Source of the DNA: Natrarchaeobius oligotrophus
GTDB lineage: Archaea > Halobacteriota > Halobacteria > Halobacteriales > Natrialbaceae
Assembly: GCF_003841465.1 (NCBI RefSeq)
Contig: NZ_REFZ01000001.1
Location: forward strand, 372,001 to 436,000
Direction of reading: 5' to 3'
Length of the DNA stretch: 64,000 nucleotides
The translations under genes and the position numbers were made by a program. Every line of letters starts with the position of its first letter. The stretch's first letter is position 1. Below, piece after piece: positions 9,601-17,651 of the stretch. The notes below the pieces were generated by a model. That model was not told the DNA's origin and searched no databases. It saw only the letters and a program-made list of their open reading frames with translations.

Positions 9601-11405
9601 CCCCCGACGACCGTCGGCGACGAGTACACGCCGTCGCCAGTGCCGTACGTCCACACCTCGTCGGTCACCGTGACGGTCCGCGTGATCTCGACCGTTCCGC
9701 CCTCGGCGTCTTCGATCTCGAGGCGGACGGTGGCGTGACCGGTTTCGTCGAATGCGTGCGTGATGACGGGCTCGTCGGTCGAGACGTCGACCTCGCCGTC
9801 GCCGGTGAAGTCCCACCGGTAGTCGACGATCTCGCCGTCCGGCGCGTTCGAGTCGCCGGCGTCGAACGCGATCGGCTCGCCCGCGAGCGGCCTCTCGGGC
9901 TCGTGGTCGAAGACGGCGATCCGCTCCTCGAGAGCGTAAAGCGTGTTGCCGAAGTCGAGTCCGTAGTAGATCGCCCCACCGACGACTTCCGGCGCGGCGG
10001 ACGGACGGTCGTCGGTGTGAGTGAGACTCCACTGAGTGAGTCCCGTCGCCCCGTCGAACGCCTCGACGATCGCGTCGCCCGACTCGCTTCGAGACGCGAC
10101 GTACGCGGTTCCACCGTGGGCGGAGATTCTCGGCGAGTCCCGTTCGACGCTCCACAGCACCGAACCGTCGTCGCCGTCCAGCGCCACGACCTCGTCGTTC
10201 CCTCGCGCGTACACGGTCCCATCGTCGAAGTCGTGAACGTGGACGCCGTCCGCGCTCCAGATCTCCTCCCCCGTCTCGACGTCGACGGCGTAGGATTCGG
10301 TTCCGGCACCGACGTACACCGTCGCTCCGTCGACGATCGGCGATCCGGTAACGTAATCGCTCGCGGAGAAGGCCCACTCCTCGGTTCCCGTTTCGAGGTC
10401 GATCGCGTACAGCGTTTCGTCGCTACTCCCGACGAACACCGTCCCGTCCGAGACCGTCGGATCCGAGTGGACGAAGTCGGAGGGATCGTCGAACTCCCAC
10501 TTCTTTTCGCCGGTCTCGGCGTCGATGCCGTATACGCTCAGCGGAACGCTCCAGCCTCTCGTCCCGACGACGACCGTTCCGTCGGACACCGCGGGTCTCG
10601 TTCGCACTTGCCCTTCGGCGTCGAACGCCCACCGCTCGTCGCCGGTCTCGGCGTCGACCGCGGTCACGTTGCCGTCGCTCAGCCCGACGTAGATCGTTCC
10701 GTCAGACACCGTCCCGGCGGCGTGAGGTTCGTGCGAAAGCTGGGTCGACCACAGCGTTTCGCCGGTCGATTCGTCGACGGCGTACAGCGCGCCGCTGTTG
10801 TGGCCGCTCGTCGTCACGTACGCGACGCCGTCCGCGACGTCAGGCGGATACGGCGAGTGGCTCGTCTCGACGTTCCACCGTTCGTCCGGTCGGTCCGCGA
10901 CGTACTCCTCGGCCGTCGGCGTCTCGACGTCGTAACTCGCGCCGTGTTCGTCGCCGATCGCGTCGACCGTCGCCTCGAGCGTCCACTCGCCGTCCGCGAC
11001 GACCGTCACGGTGACGGTCGCGACGGTGAGCGCGTCGCCGTTCGACTCGAGCGCCTCGTCCCCGTAGACGACGTCCGTGCCGGCGGACGAGCCGTCCGTC
11101 GAGACCGGCTCCGCCGTCTCGAACAGGGGGTCGCCCGTCGGTTCGACGGCGGTGATCTCGACGAGGTCCGTACTGGACACCTCGACGTCGGTCGAGTAGG
11201 CACCGACGTCGTCGACGTTTTCGACCTGGATCTCGAACGTGATCGATTCGCCCGCTTCGACGTCGGTGTCGTCGGCGGTGATCGTCACCGTTGCGCCCTC
11301 GTCCGCGACCGCGGCCGCGGTGCTCCCGACGAGGACGGCGACCATTACCGCGAGCGTCAGCAGCGTCGCCCGTCGAATCGCCGAACGGGATACCGGCTCA
11401 CGCAT
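6645..11405 (-). CDS. giant secreted beta-propeller/PKD protein with cohesin-like N-terminus
   Basis: A surface protein of about 1586 residues. In order: signal peptide (about 1-35); a beta domain about 36-140 that resembles a cohesin (ATVTITADDTDVEAGESITF, then VENVDDVGAYSTDV); a first PQQ-type (BamB-like) propeller about 150-490; a PKD domain about 502-585; a second propeller about 585-900; a CARDB-like domain about 945-1045; further Ig-like beta domains; an Asp/Ser/Gly-rich stalk; and a C-terminal helix followed by RRNE. The end looks like a PGF-CTERM archaeosortase signal, but with SGFG in place of PGFG. The gene overlaps the end of the dockerin gene by 8 bases (ATG at 11405; GTG at 11414 is an alternative), so the two are probably co-translated. 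No ligand can be deduced. Confidence 0.85.
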   Translation of the reverse strand: MREPVSRSAIRRATLLTLAVMVAVLVGSTAAAVADEGATVTITADDTDVEAGESITFEIQVENVDDVGAYSTDVEVSSTDLVEITAVEPTGDPLFETAEPVSTDGSSAGTDVVYGDEALESNGDALTVATVTVTVVADGEWTLEATVDAIGDEHGASYDVETPTAEEYVADRPDERWNVETSHSPYPPDVADGVAYVTTSGHNSGALYAVDESTGETLWSTQLSHEPHAAGTVSDGTIYVGLSDGNVTAVDAETGDERWAFDAEGQVRTRPAVSDGTVVVGTRGWSVPLSVYGIDAETGEKKWEFDDPSDFVHSDPTVSDGTVFVGSSDETLYAIDLETGTEEWAFSASDYVTGSPIVDGATVYVGAGTESYAVDVETGEEIWSADGVHVHDFDDGTVYARGNDEVVALDGDDGSVLWSVERDSPRISAHGGTAYVASRSESGDAIVEAFDGATGLTQWSLTHTDDRPSAAPEVVGGAIYYGLDFGNTLYALEERIAVFDHEPERPLAGEPIAFDAGDSNAPDGEIVDYRWDFTGDGEVDVSTDEPVITHAFDETGHATVRLEIEDAEGGTVEITRTVTVTDEVWTYGTGDGVYSSPTVVGGTAYVGSLDDRVYAIDVENGTERWSHETGGDVFSSPTVVDDTVYVGSNDDRVYAIDAEDGTERWSHETGDDVFSSPTVADGAVFVGSDDGQVYAIDAENGIERWSYGTGGPVRSSPTVVDDTVYVGSNDDRVYAIDAENGTERWSHETGGDVFSSPTVVDDTVYVGSNDFTVYALDAQDGTERWTYVTAYRVTSSPTVADGVVYASSYDYNFDRELWYALDADDGSQEWTGVIDGPAWGTESSATVADGIVYVGSYDGSVYGLDAADGTISWRVETGNWVYSSPTVVDGTVYVGSYDGTLYALAADGDGSSEDSRVRHGTLGHHDRGSGDDDSPGDGSSDGDQFTISSVDPEADRVEPGESITVDVEVVNVGSAAGTEDVGVTLAGVTDEKTVTIDGSESVTRSFTVAAPTDPGEYDLVVSASDAEYSAPITVHGDDTAEPPEITAIGADPALTNDELVVNVEVDPGDANVSEIELGVSADFTSFTRTKTVDDGVAHGGTFAATIAAESVVADGDYTVIATVADEAGNAVDETGETVTIDTTAPELRLAVANLTESEATLTIEADQPFDLTDLEIEADGDGIEDRTPEASAIPDGLEDEDDELLIDFDGGSVGDADTTVTIAATGTDDAGNAVEATLESTITGYVIDAGEAEVDPTDVAAAFDLVGDEAAIDDDTEREAVVSASTTPPAGTELDANRLADGYLDVRDIGLAADELDEATVRIPIADLDTTLLNSFDPDELEIVRSGDGDAEFEALETEFDGDTNELLATVDGFSQFAVAGTDDEPPEIERVTVDPGASLEADHGPVAVTFEYSPVISAIDVSETRIDVDVPDERTDVRLTSDEAVVEVSDLVDGESITVELTVVDEAGNEASATRTVSVEEEASGSPSTGGGSGGSTGSGSGGTPPSDDGSDADETDASTDDDATEEDGEPDAERGDGHADDGSETDGEPSQGDDDSTDDVSGFGAAVAVVSLLVAAVVALRRNE
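9040..9640 (-). repeat. 120-bp tandem propeller-blade repeats
   Basis: Five to six blade units of 120 bp (40 residues, core SSPTVVDDTVYVGSNDDRVY) follow one another in the second propeller. The 60 bases at 9121-9180 and at 9481-9540 are identical, and 9181-9240 differs from 9421-9480 at one base. This points to recent unit duplication or gene conversion. Confidence 0.85.
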
Positions 11406-12699
11406 CGCCGTCACCTTCCGTCACCCGCTCGTACAGCGCGGCGACGTCGTCGTCGGTCACCGTCCCCGGATCTTCGCCGGCGAAATCGAACTTCTCGGGA
11501 TTCGTCGTGACCACCTCGTCCTCGAGGTGGCGATGCAGGGCCTGAACGTCGGCGACCGTCGACTCGCCGTCGCCGTTGACGTCCTCGTAGAGGCCGTCGC
11601 CGTCGAGGTCCCGCGGCGGCTGCTCGAACGGGCCGATAGGATCGAGGACGTCTTCCGGCGGACGGGGGATCGGGAAGTCGTCGACCACGACCGTCCAGTC
11701 GGCGTCGAAGTCGAACGCCGGCATGGTATCGTCGCCCCACGGCGCGGGCGCGATTCCGAGCATGTCGTCCGTCTCGAGCCCCACGACGTCGTTTTCGGAC
11801 CCCGATTCGTCACCGATTCCCGTCACGTTCAGCTCCGAATCGTAGTACGAGTCCGTGACGATCCCGTCGTTCGATCCGACGAGTCCGCCGAAGTCGTAGT
11901 CGCCGGTGACGATCCCCGACGCGTACGACTCCGTGATTTCACCCAGATTGTTCCCGACCAACCCACCGATCATCGTCGAGCCGTACTGGTCCTCCCCGTC
12001 GACGGCTCCCGTCGCGAAACAGCGGGTGATCTCGCCGCTCGAGTGTCCGACGAGTCCGCCCACCTGGTTTCGTCCGGTGACGCTCTGGTTTTTCACGCCG
12101 ACGTTCTCGAGGGTGCCGTCCGGCCTGAGTTCGGCGAACAGGCCGATGAGGTCGTCACCCGTTCCCGTCCGCTCTACGAACGCGTCCGAGATCACGTGAC
12201 CGTTTCCGTCGAACGCGCCCGAAAACCCCGATCCCGGACCGCCGATCGGATCCCATCCGTCGCCGTCGTTTGCGGATTCCCCGGCACGTTCGTCGTATCC
12301 GTCCGTCTCCGCGTCCAGATCCGCGACGAGTTCGAAGTGAGCGTCGGGATCGTACCGGACGTCGTGAAGGTGCTCCCACGTTTCGATCCGGTACGGACTC
12401 TCCTGCGTTCCGCTCCCGCCCGCGAACGTTGCGCCGGCGACGCCGCTGAACCCGACGACGACGCCGGCAAGGCCGACCCCGACGCTCGAGAGCATCGTCC
12501 GTCGCGAGACGGATCGCACGAGTTCGCCTCGCCGGTCGATTTCTCCGTCTGTACGGTCCCCGTCGGAGTTCGTCGCTCGTTGCTCGTCACGTCGTCTATC
12601 GAGCCGTCGACCGCTCGCCGGCGCTCCGGCGTCTCCGTCGCGTACGGCGTCACGTTTCGACCGGCGTCTGGCTCGTTCGTCCGTTCTCTCCTCGGTCAT
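11398..12699 (-). CDS. Tat-exported GLUG-repeat protein with C-terminal dockerin
   Basis: A 433-residue secreted protein. A long polar N-terminal leader (about 60 residues) precedes a Tat signal SRRTMLSS and a hydrophobic stretch ending near residue 92. Residues about 180-290 contain GLUG-type repeats (IGGLVGNNLGEITESYASG and two similar copies) that form a beta-helix. The tail is a type I dockerin: PRDLDGDGLYEDVNGDG and the helix TVADVQALHRHL, then a weaker second calcium loop ending TVTDDDVAALYERV. A dockerin binds a cohesin, and the overlapping downstream gene carries a cohesin-like domain. A TATA-like box about 26 bases before the ATG at 12699 supports that start despite the long leader. 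Confidence 0.85.
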   Translation of the reverse strand: MTEERTDERARRRSKRDAVRDGDAGAPASGRRLDRRRDEQRATNSDGDRTDGEIDRRGELVRSVSRRTMLSSVGVGLAGVVVGFSGVAGATFAGGSGTQESPYRIETWEHLHDVRYDPDAHFELVADLDAETDGYDERAGESANDGDGWDPIGGPGSGFSGAFDGNGHVISDAFVERTGTGDDLIGLFAELRPDGTLENVGVKNQSVTGRNQVGGLVGHSSGEITRCFATGAVDGEDQYGSTMIGGLVGNNLGEITESYASGIVTGDYDFGGLVGSNDGIVTDSYYDSELNVTGIGDESGSENDVVGLETDDMLGIAPAPWGDDTMPAFDFDADWTVVVDDFPIPRPPEDVLDPIGPFEQPPRDLDGDGLYEDVNGDGESTVADVQALHRHLEDEVVTTNPEKFDFAGEDPGTVTDDDVAALYERVTEGDGDA

Positions 12700-12717
12700 C
12701 ACCCACAGTATTAACTA

Positions 12718-12735
12718 TCGTAATATAGTAATTTT
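12718..12735 (-). promoter_or_regulatory. TATA-like box of the dockerin/propeller operon
   Basis: An A+T-rich run (reading ACTATATTA on the minus strand, centred near 12726) lies about 26 bases before the ATG at 12699. This spacing fits a leaderless archaeal transcript. The wider region 12703-12760 is the most A+T-rich around these genes. Confidence 0.55.
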
Positions 12736-12849
12736 CAGCATTTTATTATAGTAGGAATCGAGACATTTCGAGTTCGTCGGACGGAGGACGGATTCAACGC
12801 GGGCTGGCCGCCTTTCGGACCCCGACAGAATCACCTCGCGAGCCGGAGA

Positions 12850-13935
12850 TTACCGCGGCCAGCGTTCGGCCACGCGCCGGTACGTCTCGGAGCACCGCTC
12901 GAGGACGGTCACCGAGACGCTCTCGTCGTCGGTGTGTGCCTCGCCCGGCTCGGAGGGACCACAGACGACGCACTCGGTGCCCGCCGCCGAGAGCCATCCA
13001 GCGTCGGTCGCGTGGGGTTTCGTCACGAGCGACGGCGATCCAGACTGGGCGGCGTCCGCGGCGTCCAGGACGGTGTCAGCGAAGGCGTCGTCGTCGCAGC
13101 GCATCGGCGGGAGATCCTGATCGACGATCCACTCGACGCCCTCGATCGATTCGACGCGCTCGAGCGGCGCTCGCTCGCCCGGCACCGTCCGTTCGTCGAC
13201 GGTCAGTTCACAGCGGGCGGGGACAACGTTCATCGCCGTCCCGCCCTCGATCTCGGTGACGACGACGCTCCCCTCGATCGTCTCCCCCGCGACCTCGAGC
13301 GACGGCGGCTCGATGCCCCGGACCAGCGAGACGACGTCGGTCGCACGGTAGATGGCGTTCTCCCCCGCATCGACCTCGCTCGCGTGGGCGGCCGCGCCGC
13401 TGGCGACGATCGTGCTCCCGCGACGTCCCTTGTGGGCGACGACGACGTCCGTGACGTCCGGGCCGGAGTAGTTCGTCGATCCCTCCCCGACGACGGCGTA
13501 GTCGGGTGCGAATCCCTCGTCGATGGCGTGGCGCGCGCCGACGCCGCCGACCTCCTCGCCGACGAAGCTCGCGAAGACGAGTTCGCCGGCCGGATCGACG
13601 TCGCGGAAGGCGACCATCGCGGCCGCGACGGCCCCTTTCATGTCCGCCGCCCCGCGCCCGTAGAGGCGATCGCCGCGACGTTCGACGACGTACTTTCCAG
13701 TGTCTGCGATCCGTTGGGGCGGTGCCGGCTCGACGACGTCGTGGTGGCCGACGAGCGCGAGCGTCTCCCCGCCGGAACCGCGGCGGGCGATCACGTTGCC
13801 CGCGCCGTCTCGCGTCACGTCAGCGTCGGTCTCGCGGTCCAGCCACTCCTCGACGTAGTTGCCCGCGAGCGTCTCGTCCTCGTGGCTCGGGATCGCCACG
13901 AGGTCGCGGGTCAGTTCGACTACCTCGGATGTCAT
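12850..13935 (-). CDS. M20-family metallohydrolase (ArgE/DapE type)
   Basis: A 361-residue cytosolic dinuclear zinc hydrolase of the ArgE/DapE/carboxypeptidase G2 group, which removes acyl or carrier groups from amino acids or cleaves dipeptides. Family marks are GHHDVVEP (zinc His and catalytic Asp), GRGAADMKGA (bridging Asp), FVGEEVGG (catalytic Glu-Glu) and the late KPHATDAGWL and GEAHTDDE (zinc His). The dimerisation domain sits between about 165 and 270. I use the ATG at 13935, which starts at the conserved first helix; an ATG at 13965 is also possible. Whether the substrate is acetyl-ornithine, LysW-bound lysine or a peptide cannot be told, since no biosynthetic partners are adjacent. 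Confidence 0.88.
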   Translation of the reverse strand: MTSEVVELTRDLVAIPSHEDETLAGNYVEEWLDRETDADVTRDGAGNVIARRGSGGETLALVGHHDVVEPAPPQRIADTGKYVVERRGDRLYGRGAADMKGAVAAAMVAFRDVDPAGELVFASFVGEEVGGVGARHAIDEGFAPDYAVVGEGSTNYSGPDVTDVVVAHKGRRGSTIVASGAAAHASEVDAGENAIYRATDVVSLVRGIEPPSLEVAGETIEGSVVVTEIEGGTAMNVVPARCELTVDERTVPGERAPLERVESIEGVEWIVDQDLPPMRCDDDAFADTVLDAADAAQSGSPSLVTKPHATDAGWLSAAGTECVVCGPSEPGEAHTDDESVSVTVLERCSETYRRVAERWPR

Positions 13936-14001
13936 GGGGACGGCTTCGGCCGCGAGCGTGTTCATTGCATCGACCGGCGGCGCGCTCGCCGGCTCTCGAT
14001 T

Positions 14002-14061
14002 GCACCGACTGCGGGAGAACTGCACCAGCTGCGGGAGGACTGCACCAACTGCGGGAGGACT
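14002..14061 (+). repeat. three tandem copies of a 20-bp unit
   Basis: Three consecutive 20-bp units start at 14002, 14022 and 14042; the last reads GCACCAACTGCGGGAGGACT. They differ from each other by one to three bases. They lie between the start of the M20 hydrolase and the end of ubaA, so they fall in the leader of the M20 gene. Confidence 0.9.
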
Positions 14062-14119
14062 CGACCACCGTTTTTCAGGGCGACTGGACGAGCCGCTGCG
14101 TTCCACCGCCGCCTCGAGA

Positions 14120-14968
14120 TCAGTCCGCGGTGAGCGAACAGGTTCCCTCGTAGCTCACGTCGTCGACGGAGTCGATGGCGGGGTCGTCGCCGCAGACGGG
14201 ACACGCCGGATTCGATCGCATCTCGACCGTCTCGAAGGTCATGTCCATCGCGTCGTACATGAGGAGTCGGCCCTCGAGCAGTTCGCCCTTCTCGAGGAGG
14301 TACTTGACGACCTCGGTGGCCTGGATGCAGCCGACGGTGCCGGGGAGGACGCCGAGGACGCCGGTCGTCGCACAGTCGGGGACGGTGCCGGGCTCCGGAG
14401 CCTCGGGAAAGAGACAGCGGTAACACGGTCGATCGGCCGTCGAGTCCGCCCCGTCGCTTCGGTCGTTGGTGAACGTCGTCACCTGTCCTTCGAACCGGTA
14501 GATCGCGCCGTGAGAGAGCGGCGTCTCGGTGAGCACGCAGTGGTCGTTGAGCAGGTACCGCGTCGCGAAGTTGTCGCTGGCGTCGAGGACGACGTCGTAG
14601 TCGGCGACCAGTTCGTCGACGTTCTCCGGCGCGAGCCGATGCTCGTGGGTCTCGACGTCGACGTCGGGGTTCAACGCCGCGACGTAGTCGGCCGCGCTCT
14701 CGACTTTCGGGCGGCCGACGTCGCCGTCGCCGTGGACGATCTGACGCTGGAGGTTCGATCGCTCGACGGCGTCGTCGTCGACGATACCGAGTCGGCCGAT
14801 GCCGGCGGCCGCGAGGTACTGGATCGCCGGCGATCCGAGCCCGCCCGCCCCGACGACGAGAACGGAGCCGTCGAGCAGTCGCTTCTGTCCCTCCGGACCG
14901 ATCTCGTCCATGATCACGTGTCTCGAGTAGCGATCGAGCTGGGTCGCGTCGAGGCGCAAATCGCTCAT
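14120..14968 (-). CDS. ubaA: E1-like sulfur-carrier/SAMP-activating enzyme UbaA
   Basis: A MoeB/ThiF/E1-family enzyme of 282 residues. In haloarchaea the UbaA protein adenylates the C-terminal Gly of ubiquitin-like SAMPs, serving both protein conjugation and sulfur transfer for molybdopterin and tRNA thiolation. Visible marks are the ATP-binding motif VVGAGGLGSP, the arginine-bearing ERSNLQRQIVH segment, DASDNFATRYLLND, the catalytic Cys in PDCATTGVLG, and two CxxC pairs (CYRC and CPVC) that bind zinc. The ATG at 14968 is followed by the usual short helix ending RYSRHVIMDEIG. No SAMP gene is adjacent. Confidence 0.9.
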   Translation of the reverse strand: MSDLRLDATQLDRYSRHVIMDEIGPEGQKRLLDGSVLVVGAGGLGSPAIQYLAAAGIGRLGIVDDDAVERSNLQRQIVHGDGDVGRPKVESAADYVAALNPDVDVETHEHRLAPENVDELVADYDVVLDASDNFATRYLLNDHCVLTETPLSHGAIYRFEGQVTTFTNDRSDGADSTADRPCYRCLFPEAPEPGTVPDCATTGVLGVLPGTVGCIQATEVVKYLLEKGELLEGRLLMYDAMDMTFETVEMRSNPACPVCGDDPAIDSVDDVSYEGTCSLTAD

Positions 14969-15067
14969 ACGTGACGTTGGATCGAGACCGAGAAAAATCC
15001 GCGGTTCGGTCGACGAGGCCCGGAGACGACGAGCCGTCGGCGACGGGGTAACGGAAGCTGTCCGCCC

Positions 15068-15127
15068 TCCGATCGTGTTAGTATGCACCCGATCGTGTTC
15101 CTACACACCCGGTCGTGTTACTATGGA
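15068..15127 (+). repeat. second array of three 20-bp units
   Basis: Three consecutive units start at 15068, 15088 and 15108; the middle one reads CCCGATCGTGTTCCTACACA. They differ at several bases but keep GATCGTGTT or GGTCGTGTT at the same offset. The array sits in the divergent region between ubaA and the zinc-finger gene at 15193. Confidence 0.85.
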
Positions 15128-15192
15128 CCACGATTCCGGCAGCGTTTCCGGCGACCCAACGATTTAATACTGTGCTGTGCGATACCATACCT

Positions 15193-15378
15193 ATGGCATC
15201 CTCACCCAACGGTGCCGACGACGACGTTTTCGACCAATTCCTCACTGACCGCGGTCACACCGTCGAACGTGTCGGGTGGGAACGAGAGTATAACAAAAAG
15301 CAGTGTCCCGACTGTGGCGGCCTCCACGAGACGTCCGCCACGACCTGTACCGTCTGCGGGTGGGAACCGACGGCCTAA
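15193..15378 (+). CDS. 61-residue haloarchaeal zinc-finger protein
   Basis: A small acidic protein starting MASSPNGADDDVFDQFLTDR. It ends with one zinc finger made of CPDC and CTVC pairs separated by ten residues (KKQCPDCGGLHETSATTC region). I recall this as a conserved haloarchaeal one-finger family without known function. The TATA-like TTTAATAC at 15163-15170 lies about 27 bases before the ATG, so the message is probably leaderless and the longer upstream reading frame from 15115 is not used. Confidence 0.8.
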   Translation: MASSPNGADDDVFDQFLTDRGHTVERVGWEREYNKKQCPDCGGLHETSATTCTVCGWEPTA

Positions 15379-15516
15379 CGTCTCGAGGAGCCGCCTTTTC
15401 GACGGGAGATTCGTCCGATCGGTACGATCCGTCGCTCGCACAGTCGACTATTTTCAACGTCCGACGTGCGATACAATTATATCCCCTTACTTCCCAACAC
15501 AATATCGGAGATATCA

Positions 15517-15675
15517 ATGCCGACATGCCAGAACTGTGGCTCGTTCGTGACGGACGCGTACGCCCGCGTGTTCACCCCCAGTGACGTCGACGATCCCCGC
15601 GTCTGTCCCGACTGTGAGGACAAGATTCGCGACGGCGCGGACGTTCGAACGGCCCGCTCGCCGCGAAATCCGTGA
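15517..15675 (+). CDS. 52-residue haloarchaeal zinc-finger protein
   Basis: The protein starts MPTCQNCGSFVTDAYARVF and has one CxxC pair at the N-terminus and a second (CPDC) about 26 residues later, the layout of a single treble-clef or ribbon. The tail is basic and Pro-rich. Its function is unknown. The ATG at 15517 places the first CxxC at residue 4, which is tidy for this kind of protein; an upstream in-frame ATG at 15466 would add 17 hydrophobic residues and overlaps the A+T-rich promoter-like stretch 15470-15485. Confidence 0.75.
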   Translation: MPTCQNCGSFVTDAYARVFTPSDVDDPRVCPDCEDKIRDGADVRTARSPRNP

Positions 15676-15749
15676 GCGTCCGTTTCGACGTCGAGCGTAT
15701 CAACGAAAACCCACGTCACTTATGGGTATCGCGCCCCTGAACAGCTATA

Positions 15750-17651
15750 ATGGCTACTACGGAGACGAAGGTGACCCGGCTGTTCGGTGGTCCGGGAAGC
15801 GGGAAGACGACAGCGCTTCTCGACCACGTCGAAGAGATCTTAGAGCAGGATGGCGTTACGTTCCGGGACATCCTCGTCGTTTCGTACACGCGGGCTGCCG
15901 CACAGGAGGTTCGCGAACGACTCGCCGATCGCCTCGACGAGAGCCCACGAGCGCTACAGGGCAACGTCTGTACGATGCACGCGAAAGCGTACGATCTTCT
16001 CGATCTCTCCCGCGGCGACGTTATCGGCGAATCCGACAAGGAGGAGTTCTGTGATAACTACGGCCTCGAGTTCGAAGACGAGTACAGCGGTGCCGGTCGC
16101 CGGACCGCACGGTCGACGACGATCGGTAACAAGATCATCGCCACGAGCCAGTGGCTCCAGCGGACGCGCCGGGAGGTTTCCGACTGGTACGACGTTCCCT
16201 TCCAGTGGGACGTCGAGGAGGTTCGGCTCCCGCCGGAGATCGACCCCAACGCACAGGAGGGCAACAAGTACACGCCGACCTGGCCCAGCGACGACGACCG
16301 GATCGACGTTCCCGAAGCGATCCGCGCCTGGCGCACGTACAAGGGCGAACAGGGGAAGATCGGCTTCGCGGACATGCTCGAGCGCGTCAAGCAGCGGTCG
16401 CTGCTGCCGAACGTCGACTACCTGGTGATCGACGAGTTCCAGGACATTACCACCCTCCAGTACGACGTCTACGAGGAGTGGAAACCGCACATGACGGAGG
16501 TGCTAATCGCCGGCGACGACGATCAGGTCGTCTACTCCTGGCAGGGTGCCGATCCCGCGCTCTTGCTCGACGAGGAGGTCGACGAGGACGTTATTCTTCC
16601 GAACTCTTACCGCCTGCCGTCGAACGTACTCAACGCGGTCAACCGGGAGATCCGTCACATCGACCACCGCCAGGACAAGGATCTCAACCCGCGCAAGGAG
16701 GGTGGTTCGGTCGAAGCTCACCGGAACGCCTCGATGCTCGATCTCGTCAGGTTGGTCCGTCGAACCCTCGCCGCCGGCGACGGGACGATCATGGTCCTGT
16801 TCCGGGCGCGCTACCAGATGTTCCAGTTCATCGACGAGTTCATCACCGAGGGCGTACCATTTACCGCCCTGACCGACCAGCGGATGTGGACCGACCGGCT
16901 CACCCAGTACGTCCGCGCCGTCGAGGCGATCGACGCCGGCGAGGACGTCACCGGTCTCCAGGCCCGCCGGCTGGCGGACATGCTCCAGGAGTCCGCGTTC
17001 GGCAGCAACGAGCGCGACGACCTCTTCGACGCGATCGACGATCTCCAGGAGGAGGCCGGTATCGACGACCTCCAGGAACTGACGGTTCCCGCGGCGGTCG
17101 TCGAGGACCACGCGCCGTTTATGCCGGGCCCCGCGTCGGCGTCCGACATGGTCCGAAAGGTGACCAACTTCCAGAAAAAGAGCGTCCGGGCGTACTTCGC
17201 GATCGGCGAGTACGCGGGGATGGACACCGATCGCGTCCGCGTCGGCACCATTCACTCCGCCAAGGGTCGGGAAGCCGATCACGTCGTCGTCGCGACCGAC
17301 CTCACCGAGAAGGTCGTCGAGCAGATGGTCGCGACCATCGAGGATCGAGAGACGAACGACGTCCCGAGCGACGGCGGCACGGACGGTGCCGTGACCGGAC
17401 CCAACGGCGAGGAGTTCACGAAGACGACGTCGCCCGTTCCCGTGCTCACGGACAACGAGCGCCGAGTCTTCTACGTCGGCATGTCCCGGGCCCGCGAACG
17501 CCTCGTCCTCCTTGAGAATCTGGTCGACGGCGCACCGACGCTTCCGATCGACGTCCTGCTCAACAACCGGATCACCGAGACGGATCTCGAGGAGCTCGTC
17601 GAGCAGGCCCAACAGCCCGACGGTCCCGAGGTCGAAGCCGAAGCGCCGTGA
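15750..17651 (+). CDS. UvrD/Rep-like superfamily 1 helicase
   Basis: A 633-residue ATP-dependent DNA helicase with 3'-5' polarity expected from the UvrD/PcrA family, acting in repair or replication restart. Motifs seen: Walker A GGPGSGKTT at residues 14-22, SYTRAAAQEVRERL (Ia), Walker B VIDEFQD near 228, GDDDQVVYSWQGADP (III), RVGTIHSAKGREADHV (V) and FYVGMSRARERL (VI). It is shorter than bacterial UvrD because the 1B and 2B insertions are reduced. A TATA-like box near 15719-15726 implies a leaderless start at the ATG at 15750. Its stop overlaps the start of the M24-like gene by 4 bases. Confidence 0.92.
   Translation: MATTETKVTRLFGGPGSGKTTALLDHVEEILEQDGVTFRDILVVSYTRAAAQEVRERLADRLDESPRALQGNVCTMHAKAYDLLDLSRGDVIGESDKEEFCDNYGLEFEDEYSGAGRRTARSTTIGNKIIATSQWLQRTRREVSDWYDVPFQWDVEEVRLPPEIDPNAQEGNKYTPTWPSDDDRIDVPEAIRAWRTYKGEQGKIGFADMLERVKQRSLLPNVDYLVIDEFQDITTLQYDVYEEWKPHMTEVLIAGDDDQVVYSWQGADPALLLDEEVDEDVILPNSYRLPSNVLNAVNREIRHIDHRQDKDLNPRKEGGSVEAHRNASMLDLVRLVRRTLAAGDGTIMVLFRARYQMFQFIDEFITEGVPFTALTDQRMWTDRLTQYVRAVEAIDAGEDVTGLQARRLADMLQESAFGSNERDDLFDAIDDLQEEAGIDDLQELTVPAAVVEDHAPFMPGPASASDMVRKVTNFQKKSVRAYFAIGEYAGMDTDRVRVGTIHSAKGREADHVVVATDLTEKVVEQMVATIEDRETNDVPSDGGTDGAVTGPNGEEFTKTTSPVPVLTDNERRVFYVGMSRARERLVLLENLVDGAPTLPIDVLLNNRITETDLEELVEQAQQPDGPEVEAEAP

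Noticed and set aside
8631-11510. A 959-codon open frame antisense to the propeller protein
   Set aside because: It mirrors the repeated propeller codons and has no domain. The minus-strand product has a signal peptide and clear domains.
14002-14061. CRISPR-like array
   Set aside because: The 20-bp units abut directly with no spacers, and no cas genes are near.
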